Below are positions 1-9,678 of a stretch of DNA of 64,000 nucleotides, in pieces. The notes under the pieces are model-generated. The model searched no databases. It saw only the letters and a list, made by a program, of their open reading frames with translations, and was not told the origin of the DNA. Both the position numbers and the translations under genes were made by a program. This DNA comes from Anaerostipes caccae L1-92. Its GTDB lineage: Bacteria > Bacillota > Clostridia > Lachnospirales > Lachnospiraceae. The stretch is taken from contig NZ_AP023027.1 of assembly GCF_014467075.1 (NCBI RefSeq), positions 1,677,501 through 1,741,500 of the forward strand, written 5' to 3'. The stretch's first letter is position 1. Each line of letters starts with the position of its first letter.

Positions 1-1
1 C

Positions 2-2233
2 TGTGATACCTTATGCCTTCCGAAAGAACAGCTGATAGGAAGAAAATGTTATGAAGTGATTCAGGGAAGGACATCTCCCTGTCCTTTCTGCAATAATGAC
101 TGTCTCACGGAGGATGAATTCTATGAATGGGAATTCTACAATCCGGTTTTGAAACGTTCGTTTCTGATCAAAAACCGTATTATTGACTGGGAAGGGCATA
201 GGGCACGGATTGAACTGTCTAATGATAATCTGAGTCCGGAATATAAACTGGAGAAAAGAGACAGGGAAAGAGAAGCCATTATACGGACAATACCCGGCGG
301 ATTTGCCCGGGTGGATGCCGAGGATTTAAGAACGGTTATCTGGTATGGCGGAGGGTTTCTGCAGATGATCGGCTATACTGAGGAACAGTTTGAAAATGAA
401 CTTCAGTCTAAATGCGACTATGTGCATCCGGATGACATAGAACGCACGGTGGAGATCATGGAAAAATCCAGAGAGACCGGTGAAGATACAGCGGCAGAGG
501 GGCGTATTGTAACCCGGGACGGAAAGATTAAAATCCTCACAATGACCTTCAGTTATGTCAGCGCGAAAGACAGCTGGGACGGGAAAGATTCTTTCTACAG
601 CATTGGGATTGATATTACAAAGGAGAGAGAAGAGCAGGAACGGCAAAAAACGGCACTGCAGGACGCATATCAGGCAGCGAGAGTAGCAAATGCAGCCAAG
701 ACAAACTTTCTTTCTTCTATGTCTCATGATATACGGACACCGATGAATGCCATTATGGGCATGGCGGCCATCGCACAGGCAAATCTGGAATGTCCGGACA
801 AGATACAGGACTGCCTGAATAAGATCAACACTTCAAGCAGGCATCTGCTCAGTCTCATCAATGAAGTTTTGGATATGTCTAAAATTGAGAGCGGAAAGAT
901 AAATATTTCGTTAGAGCAGATCAGTCTGCCCGACATGATTGGGGCAGTTATGGATATGTGCCTGCCGTTAATTAATGGAAAGCATCAGCAGTTTCAGATG
1001 AGTATCGGACATGTAAACCATGAACATGTGATTGCGGACGGTGACCGTCTCCGCCAGGTCCTGATGAACCTGATTTCGAATGCTGTAAAATATACGCCGG
1101 AAGGCGGAACGATTACGCTGCGTATCAATGAGCAGTATTCACCGAATCCAAAGAAAAGTCAGTATGAATTTATTTGTATTGACACAGGAATTGGAATATC
1201 AGAAGAATTTCTGCCGCACATTTTTGAGCCTTTTTCAAGGGCAGAGGATTCCAGAATCAGTAAAATTCAGGGCACAGGCCTGGGAATGGCAATTACAGAG
1301 AATATCGTCCGTATGATGAATGGGACGATCAGTGTGGAGAGCAAGATTGGTACAGGAAGTAAGTTTACGGTATCTGTCCCGCTTGAAATCTGCGGGGAAG
1401 AAGAGGTATGCACAGAAGAACTATCCGGCCGGCCGGTACTGGTAGTGGATGATGACCGGATGACATGCGAGAGCGCTGCTGCACTTTTAGTTGAATTAGG
1501 CATGCGGGGAGAATGGGTGCTGTCCGGGAAAGAGGCGGTCAGCAGAGTTGTAGAGGCACATAACGCGGCGGAGGACTTCTTTGCAGTGATATTGGACTGG
1601 AAAATGCCGGAGATGGACGGGCTGGAGGCCACAAAAGCGATACGGGAAAATTTAGGCGGGCATGTGCCGATTATTGTGATATCTGCTTATGATTATTCCG
1701 AAATTGAAGAACAGTTTTTAGAGGCGGGCGCCGACGCATTTATAACGAAACCTCTGTTTAAGTCGAAGATTCTTCAGGTACTTCAATTGTTTGTCTCTGT
1801 GGACAAAGAAGACGATACAGGAGACAATGAGGAGGAAAAACAGACAGGAATAGAAGGGAAGAGGGTGCTTCTGGTTGAGGACAATGATATTAACAGAGAA
1901 ATTGTCATAGAACTCCTGGAAATGAATCATGTGCATGTAGACTCAGCCGGAAACGGACAGCTCGGTAAAGAAGCTTTCGAGGCATCTGCACCGGGTGATT
2001 ACAGTGCTATTCTAATGGATATTCAAATGCCGGTTATGAACGGGTATGATGCAACAGCTGCCATACGAAGCATGGAGAGAGACGATGCCCGCAAAATCCC
2101 GATCATAGCGTTGACGGCAAATGCGTTCACTGCTGATGCGGCAATGGGCTATAGTGCAGGGATGAATGATTACCTTGCAAAACCTGTAGATATTGAGCGC
2201 TTATTAGACGTGCTGCAAAAATGGATTGATTAG
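2..2233 (+). CDS. Hybrid sensor histidine kinase with two receiver domains (5' end missing)
   Basis: The frame is open to the left edge of the window, so the gene is partial. The GTG at 56 is not the start, because the residues before it (KCYE just upstream) continue a Cys-rich PAS-like segment ending CPFC. A second PAS domain follows, ending GIDITKE, then a HisKA domain whose phospho-acceptor His (SHDIRTP) is encoded at 725-727. The ATPase domain has an N box (NLISNAVKY) and G boxes. Two receiver domains come last, with phospho-acceptor Asp codons at 1595-1597 (LDWKMP) and 2018-2020 (MDIQMP). No membrane segment, HPt or DNA-binding domain is visible, so it is probably a cytoplasmic phosphorelay kinase that passes phosphate to a partner encoded elsewhere. 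The signal sensed cannot be told. Confidence 0.93.
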   Translation, partial: CDTLCLPKEQLIGRKCYEVIQGRTSPCPFCNNDCLTEDEFYEWEFYNPVLKRSFLIKNRIIDWEGHRARIELSNDNLSPEYKLEKRDREREAIIRTIPGGFARVDAEDLRTVIWYGGGFLQMIGYTEEQFENELQSKCDYVHPDDIERTVEIMEKSRETGEDTAAEGRIVTRDGKIKILTMTFSYVSAKDSWDGKDSFYSIGIDITKEREEQERQKTALQDAYQAARVANAAKTNFLSSMSHDIRTPMNAIMGMAAIAQANLECPDKIQDCLNKINTSSRHLLSLINEVLDMSKIESGKINISLEQISLPDMIGAVMDMCLPLINGKHQQFQMSIGHVNHEHVIADGDRLRQVLMNLISNAVKYTPEGGTITLRINEQYSPNPKKSQYEFICIDTGIGISEEFLPHIFEPFSRAEDSRISKIQGTGLGMAITENIVRMMNGTISVESKIGTGSKFTVSVPLEICGEEEVCTEELSGRPVLVVDDDRMTCESAAALLVELGMRGEWVLSGKEAVSRVVEAHNAAEDFFAVILDWKMPEMDGLEATKAIRENLGGHVPIIVISAYDYSEIEEQFLEAGADAFITKPLFKSKILQVLQLFVSVDKEDDTGDNEEEKQTGIEGKRVLLVEDNDINREIVIELLEMNHVHVDSAGNGQLGKEAFEASAPGDYSAILMDIQMPVMNGYDATAAIRSMERDDARKIPIIALTANAFTADAAMGYSAGMNDYLAKPVDIERLLDVLQKWID

Positions 2234-2254
2234 GATTCGGGTCAGAACTTCGTA

Positions 2255-2282
2255 TTGAATTTATTTTTAAACATAGTACAAT
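2255..2282 (+). promoter_or_regulatory. Candidate sigma-A promoter for the HAD phosphatase gene
   Basis: TTGAAT at 2255-2260 and TACAAT at 2277-2282 are separated by 16 bases and lie about 40 bases before the ATG at 2324. This is a match by eye to the -35/-10 consensus. Confidence 0.5.
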
Positions 2283-2323
2283 AAAAGAGTAATACATCAT
2301 GTTTTGTTTAGAAAAGAGGATTT

Positions 2324-3121
2324 ATGAAAAAGTACAAAGGGATCGTTTTCTTTGATTATGACGGAACGACCGTGGACGATACAGATAATATTAGAAAAGC
2401 AACCCAAAAGACAATAGAATCTCTCGGAAGACTAAAGGAAAACGGGTATCTGACGATGCTGTGTTCGGGGCGCAGCAAACGTTTTCTGGAAGCGGATATC
2501 GATAAATTTGAGGGAGCTATCACCTGCAACGGGTCCTATACGGAAGTCGGCGGACAGGTTGTCAGTGATATTCACATTTCTGAAGAGGCGATGCAGAAGG
2601 TCATTTCCGGATATTTTTCAGAAGATACGGCTCTGCATATGGAGACACAGGATGTTACATATTATATGCACTATGATCAGCCGTTTTACCATGATTTCCG
2701 GAACTTTCTTGGATTTCCGGAACGCTGGTTCGCACCGTGGGAGACAAGAAAGGGAGAGAATATTACGAAAATCGTGATAAATTACAACAGGGAAGAGCTG
2801 ATGGATGAAATACAGACGGAATTTGAAGGGGAGCTGCAGTGTGTGAAACCTTTTGAAGATATGAATATTTTAGATATTATGTCAAGAGGGATCACCAAGG
2901 GAAATGCTATTATAAATCTCATGGACCGGTATGGAATCAGCAAAAAAGACTGTTATGCCTTCGGCGATTCCGATAACGACATCGAGATGCTTGAGGCTGT
3001 AGGAACCGGCATTGTGATGGGGCGGCACAGCAGGGCAGCAGGAAAAGCGGCTGACATGCTGACGGGCACCGTAAGAGAAGAAGGCATCACAATGGCGCTG
3101 GAATCAATAGGACTGATATAA
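2324..3121 (+). CDS. Cof-type HAD-IIB sugar phosphatase-like hydrolase
   Basis: This 265-residue protein has the HAD motif I FDYDGTT near the N terminus (nucleophile Asp and acid/base Asp), a Ser-type motif II (CSGRSK), a Lys in the TKGNAI segment, and motif IV GDSDNDIEML. The size and order fit the Cof/YidA class with a C2B cap, which dephosphorylates sugar phosphates and related small metabolites in the cytoplasm. An AGAGGA site precedes the ATG. The next gene starts five bases after the stop, so the two are probably co-transcribed. The substrate cannot be assigned from sequence. Confidence 0.88.
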   Translation: MKKYKGIVFFDYDGTTVDDTDNIRKATQKTIESLGRLKENGYLTMLCSGRSKRFLEADIDKFEGAITCNGSYTEVGGQVVSDIHISEEAMQKVISGYFSEDTALHMETQDVTYYMHYDQPFYHDFRNFLGFPERWFAPWETRKGENITKIVINYNREELMDEIQTEFEGELQCVKPFEDMNILDIMSRGITKGNAIINLMDRYGISKKDCYAFGDSDNDIEMLEAVGTGIVMGRHSRAAGKAADMLTGTVREEGITMALESIGLI

Positions 3122-3126
3122 GCCTT

Positions 3127-3867
3127 ATGAAGAAATCGAATTTGTTCAGGGGAATTTTTTATGCGGCGGGGCTTTTTATACTGGCTCTGGGGATTACTTT
3201 AAATACAAAAACAGGCCTGGGTGTATCGCCGATCATATCAGTTTCATACAGTATTTCAGCTATATGGAACCTCAATTTCGGAAATATGACGCTGGTTCTC
3301 TATGGAATCTTCGTGGCTGCTGAAATGCTTCTTCATACCATCAGAAATAAACGGAGCATGAAGAGGGAAAGCACCATACTTGTACACGCAAATAAGGTCG
3401 ATTTAAAGCTGGTGCTTCTTATGGACTTGCTGCAGTTTCCGCTGAGTCTGGTTTTTACACGATTTTTAAATGTTTTTTCAGCATGGATACCTGATCTTTC
3501 CTCGCTTAGTCCGGACAGCTTTGCCGGAAGTTCTTTAGGGAGGTTTACATTCCTGGCCATTGCGGTGGTTTTGACCGGGATCGGTGCGGCCATGTCTTTA
3601 AACATGCGGGTAATTCCAAATCCCGGAGATGGAATTGTACAGGCAATTGCGGACTGTGTCGGGAAGGAAACCGGACTTGTGAAGAACTGCTTTGACATAT
3701 TAAACATCTCCGTTACGGCTATGACAGGCATGATTTTTGCGGGGAAAATCGTCGGGATTGGCATTGGAACGGTGGCCGCAGTGATCGGAGTCGGACGAAC
3801 GATTTCAATATTCAACCATTTTGTCAGGGAGAAAATGGACACGCTGGCGGGGATGCAGGCAAGATAA
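3127..3867 (+). CDS. YczE/YitT-like integral membrane protein (DUF6198 type)
   Basis: This 246-residue hydrophobic protein has about five or six predicted membrane segments, including the N-terminal stretch around GLFILALGITL and C-terminal segments around AVIGVGRTISIF. The phrases TKTGLGVSPI and NPGDGIVQAI are typical of the YczE/YyaS group of bacterial membrane proteins, whose transport role is unproven. It starts five bases after the HAD phosphatase stop, which suggests translational coupling. The family link rests on recognition of these motifs. No function is assigned. Confidence 0.72.
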   Translation: MKKSNLFRGIFYAAGLFILALGITLNTKTGLGVSPIISVSYSISAIWNLNFGNMTLVLYGIFVAAEMLLHTIRNKRSMKRESTILVHANKVDLKLVLLMDLLQFPLSLVFTRFLNVFSAWIPDLSSLSPDSFAGSSLGRFTFLAIAVVLTGIGAAMSLNMRVIPNPGDGIVQAIADCVGKETGLVKNCFDILNISVTAMTGMIFAGKIVGIGIGTVAAVIGVGRTISIFNHFVREKMDTLAGMQAR

Positions 3868-3930
3868 CAAAAGTTTAAGGGGTAAAGTTAAGAGTTCTGT
3901 CCCTGCAGGAAGCGGGGGAGGGGAGGCAGT

Positions 3931-6354
3931 ATGAAAAAGCTGTTTGTTTTTTTAATGTCACTTTGTTTATTTTTCAGTCAGCTGACTTTGCCGGAAGCAA
4001 AAGAAAAATCTTCCGGGGAAGGGGAAAGTCATTATCATACAGTAGATTATGAAGTATCTGAGTCGAAGACAAAAAATGTCCGGTTCCGTTCGCGGAATGT
4101 TCTTCCGAAATCCTATGATGCCAGGACAGAAAATTATATAACCAGTGTAAAAAATCAGAGTCCGTTCGGAGGCTGCTGGGCGTTTTCTGCCATATCTGCG
4201 GCTGAGACCAGTGCTTTAAAAAACGGTTTGGCAGCTGACAAATCAGAAATTGATCTGTCAGAACTGCAGCTGGCCTATTTCTTTTATCACAGGGTCAACG
4301 ATCCGCTGGGAAATACAGAGGGAGACCAAAATATAATAGTGGGAAAAAATGCAGGGCAGCCGGATGGTTATCTTCAAAACGGCGGAAACAACTGGTATAC
4401 TGCAATGAGCTTGTCACAGTGGCCTGGACCTGTTGATGAAAGTAAAGCTCCCTATGTAAATGACAAAAATAATTATCCTAAATTTTTGGATGCAGATCTT
4501 AACTATCTAAATACTGAATATGCAATGAAAGATGCTGTTTTTCTTCCTGCTCAGGATACAGAAGGGATGAAACAGGCGATTATCACAAATGGATCGGTCA
4601 GTGCCTCTTATGCATCGGAAGGAATGGGTGCTTTAGATAAGTATTTTTACAGTGGGAGTGATAAAGCAGACCATGCTGTTACCATTGTCGGATATGATGA
4701 CAGCATTTCAAGAGAATTGTTTGGAGATCAGAAGCCGCAGAAGGATGGAGCGTGGATCGTAAAAAACAGCTGGAGCAGCAGAGCAGGCGATGGGGGATAT
4801 TTTTATCTTTCCTATGATCAGCCTTTAAATTCTGTTGTAGCTTATAATTATATGGCAGCAGACCAATATGACAATAATTATTTTTATGATGGATCTGTCG
4901 GTATGCAGAGGCTCAAAACCAGAGGGGGAAGTCTGACTGCAGCCAATGTTTTTCAAGCTAAGAGCGGAAGCGGGAAATATCCTGAATTTTTGGAGGCGGT
5001 TTCTGTGGGGATTGCTGGTGCAGACACCAATTACAGTGTCCAGGTTTATACGGACTTGAAGGATGTTTCTGATCCGTACAGCGGAACCAAAGCCTTGGCA
5101 CAGCCGGTTACCGGTTTTGAGCCCTATGAAGGGATCTATACGATTGAGCTGCCTGATAAAATAAAATTAAGCCAGGGAAGTCATTTTTCTGTTGTTATAA
5201 CATTAAAAAATAAATCCGAGAACTCTGGCAGTATTTTTGTGGCAAAAAGCGAGGCTGGCAGCTGGATATCTGCGGAGGAGAAAACTGCACCGCAGCAAAG
5301 CTTTTTATTTGACGGCAGCGGATGGTATGATACGCATGCTTCTGAGTTTTGTAACCGTATTAAAGCATTTACTGAATTGAACCATGAGTCTTTGAAGGAG
5401 CAGGCACGCAGAATTACAGCCGTCCAAATCGAAAAGATATCTTCTGCTATTTATAATGGAAAGAAACAGACTCCCGCTGTTATTGTAAAGGACGATACTG
5501 CAGCGTTGAAAGAAGGCACGGATTACACACTGACTTACAGCAACAATATTAATGCAGGTCAGGCATCTGTGACAATTAAAGGGATAGGGAACTATACAGG
5601 AACCGCTGCCAGAAATTTTACGATTGTTCCGGCGGATATAAATAAATTGAATTACGGCAGTACCGGCACCAAGATCTATAATGGAAAACCACAATATCCG
5701 GATATGCGAGTGACAAATGCCGGAATTGTTTTAAAGAAAGGAACAGATTATACCTTATCCTACAACAATAATACCAACGCGGGTACGGCAGCTGTAACAG
5801 TTACGGGAAAGGGGAATTACACTGGTCGTGCTGTTAAACATTTTATAATTTCCAGGCGGGGTGTGAATACTTTAAGCACTGGCGGGATTTCGAACCGTAC
5901 TTATACCGGAAGAATTATAAAACCGTCTGTGACAGTGAAATATGGATCGAAAACTTTGAGACAGAACACGGATTATACCTTAAGCTATGGAAAAAACAAG
6001 AATACCGGGAAAGCCACAGTGAAGGTGACAGGGAAAGGCAATTATACCGGAACCGTTACAAAATCATTTTATATTGTTCCGAAGAAGACAAAGATCACCT
6101 ATGCTAGATCCAAAAAGTCAAAGAAGCTGACTTTAAAATATAAGAAAATGACAGGAGCAAGCGGATATCAGATCGCATACCGGAAAAAAGGAACAAAATC
6201 TTATAAGTATAAAAGAACTTCCAAGCGTTCTTATACATTGTCTAAGCTTTCCGGGAAAAAATCTTATCAGGTTAAAGTGCGCGCTTATAAAACGGTCGGG
6301 AAAACAAAATATTACGGAAGTTACAGTCCGCAGAAGACAGTTCGTATCCGCTGA
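3931..6354 (+). CDS. Secreted papain-family (C1A) cysteine protease with three Ig-like repeats and a C-terminal FnIII-like domain
   Basis: This 807-residue protein starts with a signal peptide (MKKLFVF plus a hydrophobic core). The protease domain shows the active-site Cys in NQSPFGGCWAFSA, the catalytic His in DHAVTIVGYDD and the Asn in WIVKNSWSS, in papain order. A beta-rich lectin-like segment follows. Three tandem repeats of about 70 residues (YNGK, GTDYTLSY, GNYTG) and a Lys/Tyr-rich fibronectin-III-like domain close the protein. No LPXTG motif is visible, so the basic repeats may hold it to the wall. The start is supported by a GGGGAGG site 6 bases upstream. It is probably an extracellular protease or adhesin; the substrate is unknown. 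Confidence 0.9.
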   Translation: MKKLFVFLMSLCLFFSQLTLPEAKEKSSGEGESHYHTVDYEVSESKTKNVRFRSRNVLPKSYDARTENYITSVKNQSPFGGCWAFSAISAAETSALKNGLAADKSEIDLSELQLAYFFYHRVNDPLGNTEGDQNIIVGKNAGQPDGYLQNGGNNWYTAMSLSQWPGPVDESKAPYVNDKNNYPKFLDADLNYLNTEYAMKDAVFLPAQDTEGMKQAIITNGSVSASYASEGMGALDKYFYSGSDKADHAVTIVGYDDSISRELFGDQKPQKDGAWIVKNSWSSRAGDGGYFYLSYDQPLNSVVAYNYMAADQYDNNYFYDGSVGMQRLKTRGGSLTAANVFQAKSGSGKYPEFLEAVSVGIAGADTNYSVQVYTDLKDVSDPYSGTKALAQPVTGFEPYEGIYTIELPDKIKLSQGSHFSVVITLKNKSENSGSIFVAKSEAGSWISAEEKTAPQQSFLFDGSGWYDTHASEFCNRIKAFTELNHESLKEQARRITAVQIEKISSAIYNGKKQTPAVIVKDDTAALKEGTDYTLTYSNNINAGQASVTIKGIGNYTGTAARNFTIVPADINKLNYGSTGTKIYNGKPQYPDMRVTNAGIVLKKGTDYTLSYNNNTNAGTAAVTVTGKGNYTGRAVKHFIISRRGVNTLSTGGISNRTYTGRIIKPSVTVKYGSKTLRQNTDYTLSYGKNKNTGKATVKVTGKGNYTGTVTKSFYIVPKKTKITYARSKKSKKLTLKYKKMTGASGYQIAYRKKGTKSYKYKRTSKRSYTLSKLSGKKSYQVKVRAYKTVGKTKYYGSYSPQKTVRIR
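5420..6090 (+). repeat. Three tandem coding repeats of about 220 bp inside the protease gene
   Basis: Each unit encodes a Y(N/T)G motif, a stretch ending in TDYTL(S/T)Y, an N-rich NAG or NTG turn, and G(I/K)GNYTG followed by a short beta strand. The units begin near 5420, 5640 and 5860. They resemble MBG/YDG-type surface repeats. Confidence 0.75.
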
Positions 6355-6390
6355 GAAATGCAGGCAGAAGAACTCGCAAAACCAGAGACG

Positions 6391-6432
6391 GGAAACCGCC
6401 CTGTGACCAAAGATGGTCACAGGGCGGTTTCC
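6391..6432. terminator. Strong bidirectional terminator between convergent genes
   Basis: A perfect 19-bp stem (6391-6409 with 6414-6432) and a 4-base loop lie between the protease gene (plus) and the trpB-like gene (minus). T-rich bases follow only loosely on each side. Confidence 0.8.
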
Positions 6433-6476
6433 TGATTTATGATTGCAGCAAACAGATTGTAGCTGAGCGGAAAAAC

Positions 6477-7691
6477 TTATAAATACTTTTCTCCGTACCC
6501 ATAGTTTTCTACGACATAGTCAATATCCTTGTCTCCCCGGCCGCTCAGACAAACGAGGATAGAACCTTTCTTCATTTCCTGTGCTTTCTTCGTTGCATAG
6601 GCAACCGCATGGGAACTCTCAATGGCCGGAATGATCCCCTCATAGCGGGAAAGTTCAAAAAATGCTTTCATGGCGGCTTCATCGTCTGCCGTCTCATAGG
6701 AAACCCGTCCTAAATCATTTAGGAATGCGTGCTCCGGGCCGACAGAGGGATAGTCAAGTCCGCTGGCGATAGAGTAGACCGGAGCGGGCTCTCCATCTCT
6801 GTCTTTCAGCATGATGCTTTCAAATCCGTGCATGACTCCTTTTTCTCCATAAGTCATAGATGCGGCGTGATCACCTAAGGCTGAGCCCCGGCCCAGCGGT
6901 TCCACGCCCACGATGTCTACCGGCTCATCGACAAAGGGAATGAACATGCCGATGGAATTGCTGCCTCCTCCGACGCAGGCGCAGACTACATCGGGCAGCA
7001 GCCCTGTCATCTCTATAAACTGCTCTTTCGCCTCATATCCTACAACAGACTGAAAGTCACGGACCATCAGCGGGAATGGGTGAGGACCCAGGGCAGATCC
7101 GATACAGTAAATAGAATCCTTATAGTTTTTTGCGTAAGAATCAAATGCAGAATCAACGGCTTCTTTTAAAGTTTTTAATCCGTGTGTAACGGGAACGACG
7201 TTTGCACCGAGAATTTTCATGCGGGTCACATTTGGAGCCTGTTTTGCAATATCCACTTCTCCCATATGTATTTCACACTCCAGTCCGAAAAATGCCGCCG
7301 CCGTTGCGAGAGCCACGCCGTGCTGACCGGCTCCGGTCTCGGCGATCAGACGTTTCTTTCCCATGAATTTTGCCAGAAGGCCTTCTCCCATGCAGTGATT
7401 CAGCTTGTGGGCGCCGGTATGATTTAAATCTTCCCGTTTCAGATAGATCTGGCAGTTTCCGTACATATTCGAGAGCCGTTCACAGTGATAGACCGGTGTG
7501 GGTCTTCCCTGAAATTCTCTGCGGATTCTCCGGAGTTCATTGATAAACTGGGATGAGTGGCAGATCGTCTGGTAAGCCTCTGAAATTTCTTCAAAGGCGG
7601 GTTTTAACTCATCCGAAAGATAAGCGCCGCCGTAAGGGCCGAAACGTCCTTCCTGATCAGGGTAGTTTCTTAAATAAGTTCTGTAATCCAT
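6477..7691 (-). CDS. trpB: Tryptophan synthase beta chain (TrpB1 type), without trpA nearby
   Basis: This 404-residue protein has the PLP-binding Lys96 in HTGAHKLNH, the catalytic Glu118 in AETGAGQHG, the phosphate-binding loop GGGSNS and a C-terminal SGRGDKD. These match TrpB1, which joins indole and serine to make tryptophan. An AGGAGG site precedes the ATG by 6 bases. The start lies 9 bases after the stop of the LacI-ribokinase gene, so the two form an operon. No trpA or other complete tryptophan gene is in the window. An isolated copy beside a ribose regulator may be an indole-salvage enzyme or a repurposed paralogue. The family is certain; the role is not. Confidence 0.93.
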   Translation of the reverse strand: MDYRTYLRNYPDQEGRFGPYGGAYLSDELKPAFEEISEAYQTICHSSQFINELRRIRREFQGRPTPVYHCERLSNMYGNCQIYLKREDLNHTGAHKLNHCMGEGLLAKFMGKKRLIAETGAGQHGVALATAAAFFGLECEIHMGEVDIAKQAPNVTRMKILGANVVPVTHGLKTLKEAVDSAFDSYAKNYKDSIYCIGSALGPHPFPLMVRDFQSVVGYEAKEQFIEMTGLLPDVVCACVGGGSNSIGMFIPFVDEPVDIVGVEPLGRGSALGDHAASMTYGEKGVMHGFESIMLKDRDGEPAPVYSIASGLDYPSVGPEHAFLNDLGRVSYETADDEAAMKAFFELSRYEGIIPAIESSHAVAYATKKAQEMKKGSILVCLSGRGDKDIDYVVENYGYGEKYL

Positions 7692-7700
7692 AATTTCCTC

Positions 7701-9620
7701 CTATCGGTATGATGATTTACGTTCTTTAATCAAAGATTTTTCTTTCTGAATAATATAAGTTTCCAGGCTGCGTTTATCAATAAGGGACGGAACAACACCT
7801 TCCCGGGAGATACAAAAACCTGCGGCATAGGTGGCAATCCGGACGGCTTCTTCCAGTGAATATCCATACAGGAGATAAGCGGCCAGAGCGCTGATAAAGG
7901 CATCGCTGGCACCGGTATTATCAACAGACGGAAATGGAACTGCCGGAAAATGTTTTTCCAGATCCGCAGTCCGGACATAACAGCCGTTTTCACCAAGGGT
8001 GACAATGATGGTTTCTATGCCGTATTCCAATAAGGCAGCAGTCTTTTCCTGAAGGGTTGACTGGGCCGGGCATATTTCGTTCAGTTCCTCCTCATTCGGG
8101 ACTAAAATATCGACTCCGGAAAGTACTTCTGACGGAATAAATCCGCAGACAGAGGGCTTCAGGATTGTTTTGGCTCCGCATTCATGTGCAATACGGCATG
8201 CTTCTGCCACGGTATCCAGCGGGATTTCTGACTGGATCAAACAGTAACCGGTATTTTTAAAGAAACGTTTTCGCTTCCGGATATCCTCCGGGGTCAGAAT
8301 GTTGTTTGCGCCGGAGAGGATAGAGATCATGGAGTGTCCGCTGGACTCTACAAAAATAAATGCTTGTCCTGTCTTTTCCTGATTACACCGCTTCACTCCA
8401 AAAGATTCTACACCATATTCTTTAAGAGCGTTGTATACAGAGGCAGAATCAATATCAGAACCGACATTGCCGATCAGTGTTACGCGGTGTCCCAGCTTCG
8501 CCGCTCCGATGGACTGATTGATGCCTTTTCCGCCGGGATAAACAAAGGAAGTGGAGCTGCTGACAGTTTTTCCGCTGTGAGGCAGCTGCGGTACATTCAG
8601 GTAGGTATCAATGTTGATACTGCCGACCACTGTGATCTTGGGAACGTTTAAGTTAAATGGGACACTGACTGTGATCTCGTTATCCAGATGAAAATCCTGG
8701 ACAAAAGAATGTGGCTTGTCCGTGCGTTTTTCAATCTCTGTAATGATTTTATTGCATAAATAAGAACCAAAATCAGCATTCAGCATGGTATAAGTGGAAA
8801 TCTCGGATATATTGGGAAAAGCAAGGTTCTCCATCGTGTCATTTTTTAAGGAAATGAGGGAGATGTCTTCGGGGATCCTATAGCTTAATGTATTCATAAG
8901 CTGATAAAATTCCAGTGATTTCCGGTAATGAGAAGAGATGATCCCGCTGATACTGTGAGTGTTTACTTTATGTATCAGAGATTCATCCAGATCATAAAAA
9001 ATCAAATCTTTATCCAGTTTCATATGATTGTCGAACAAACATTTTTTATATCCGTTTAAAAAGGCAGAAGTACGGCGCCCTTCTTTTAAGATACAGGCAA
9101 TACTGCGGTGCTTTCTGCTGATCAATTCCTGAGTGATCCGGTAGGCAGCTTCTTCATAAGGAATCATGTGCGAATTATCACCGCCGTTGGGCCCAATGGT
9201 CATGAGCGGGATGTTCATGTCCTGAAAGTGAGAGGTACGGGAGAGGCTTTCTTTGCTTACAGGCTCCCAGATAATACCGTCAACGTTGTTTTTGCACAAT
9301 GAAGTAATGTTTTTAAGCTCCTGTTCCATGTCGGAGTAACTGTTATATACAAGGGCGCTGTACCCATTTTGCTGGGCGGTCTGTATGATCCCGTCCAGCG
9401 TAGAATCCAGAGAAACAGAAGACCGGAGCAGGATGCCGAGGATCCATGTCTTTGCAGGGGAAGCGGTGGCAGCTGCATAGGGAGTGTAATTATACTCCCT
9501 TACGATCTTCAGCACCCGTTCCCTTGTTTCGCTGCTGATGCTTTCATCTTTTTGATTGACTATTTTTGAAACGGTTGAGGCAGAGACACCTGCCAGCTGT
9601 GCGATTTCCTTTATGTTCAT
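7701..9620 (-). CDS. LacI-type regulator fused to a ribokinase domain
   Basis: This 639-residue protein has a LacI helix-turn-helix at residues 3-25 (IAQLAGVSASTVSKIV), a periplasmic-binding-like sensor domain to about residue 310, and a complete PfkB/ribokinase domain from about residue 330. The kinase part shows VVGSINID, the sugar-binding YPGGKGINQ and the C-terminal DNTGASDAF, where GASD stands for the usual GAGD anion hole and keeps the catalytic Asp. It is divergent from the nucleoside/riboside operon that starts at 9902, which makes that operon its likely target. The kinase half may phosphorylate ribose or act as a sensor. One uninterrupted frame spans both halves, so this is a true fusion. 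Confidence 0.92.
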   Translation of the reverse strand: MNIKEIAQLAGVSASTVSKIVNQKDESISSETRERVLKIVREYNYTPYAAATASPAKTWILGILLRSSVSLDSTLDGIIQTAQQNGYSALVYNSYSDMEQELKNITSLCKNNVDGIIWEPVSKESLSRTSHFQDMNIPLMTIGPNGGDNSHMIPYEEAAYRITQELISRKHRSIACILKEGRRTSAFLNGYKKCLFDNHMKLDKDLIFYDLDESLIHKVNTHSISGIISSHYRKSLEFYQLMNTLSYRIPEDISLISLKNDTMENLAFPNISEISTYTMLNADFGSYLCNKIITEIEKRTDKPHSFVQDFHLDNEITVSVPFNLNVPKITVVGSINIDTYLNVPQLPHSGKTVSSSTSFVYPGGKGINQSIGAAKLGHRVTLIGNVGSDIDSASVYNALKEYGVESFGVKRCNQEKTGQAFIFVESSGHSMISILSGANNILTPEDIRKRKRFFKNTGYCLIQSEIPLDTVAEACRIAHECGAKTILKPSVCGFIPSEVLSGVDILVPNEEELNEICPAQSTLQEKTAALLEYGIETIIVTLGENGCYVRTADLEKHFPAVPFPSVDNTGASDAFISALAAYLLYGYSLEEAVRIATYAAGFCISREGVVPSLIDKRSLETYIIQKEKSLIKERKSSYR

Positions 9621-9649
9621 AAAATTCCTCCAACTTTATACTACATTCC

Positions 9650-9678
9650 ATAATAGACAAAGAAATAATATATGTCAA
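9650..9678 (-). promoter_or_regulatory. Promoter of the LacI-ribokinase/trpB operon
   Basis: Read on the minus strand, TTGACA (9673-9678) and TATTAT (9650-9655) are 17 bases apart, close to the sigma-A consensus, and lie 30 bases before the start codon. Confidence 0.72.

Noticed and set aside
1267..1632. Antisense frame over the kinase
   Set aside because: Ser/Pro-rich translation typical of a shadow frame.
56..2233. GTG at 56 as the start of the sensor kinase
   Set aside because: The frame is open to the left edge and the upstream residues continue a PAS-like Cys motif, so the gene is cut by the window.
3333..3842. 169-residue antisense frame opposite the YczE-like gene
   Set aside because: The plus-strand membrane protein with a coupled start explains the region; the antisense frame has no ribosome site.
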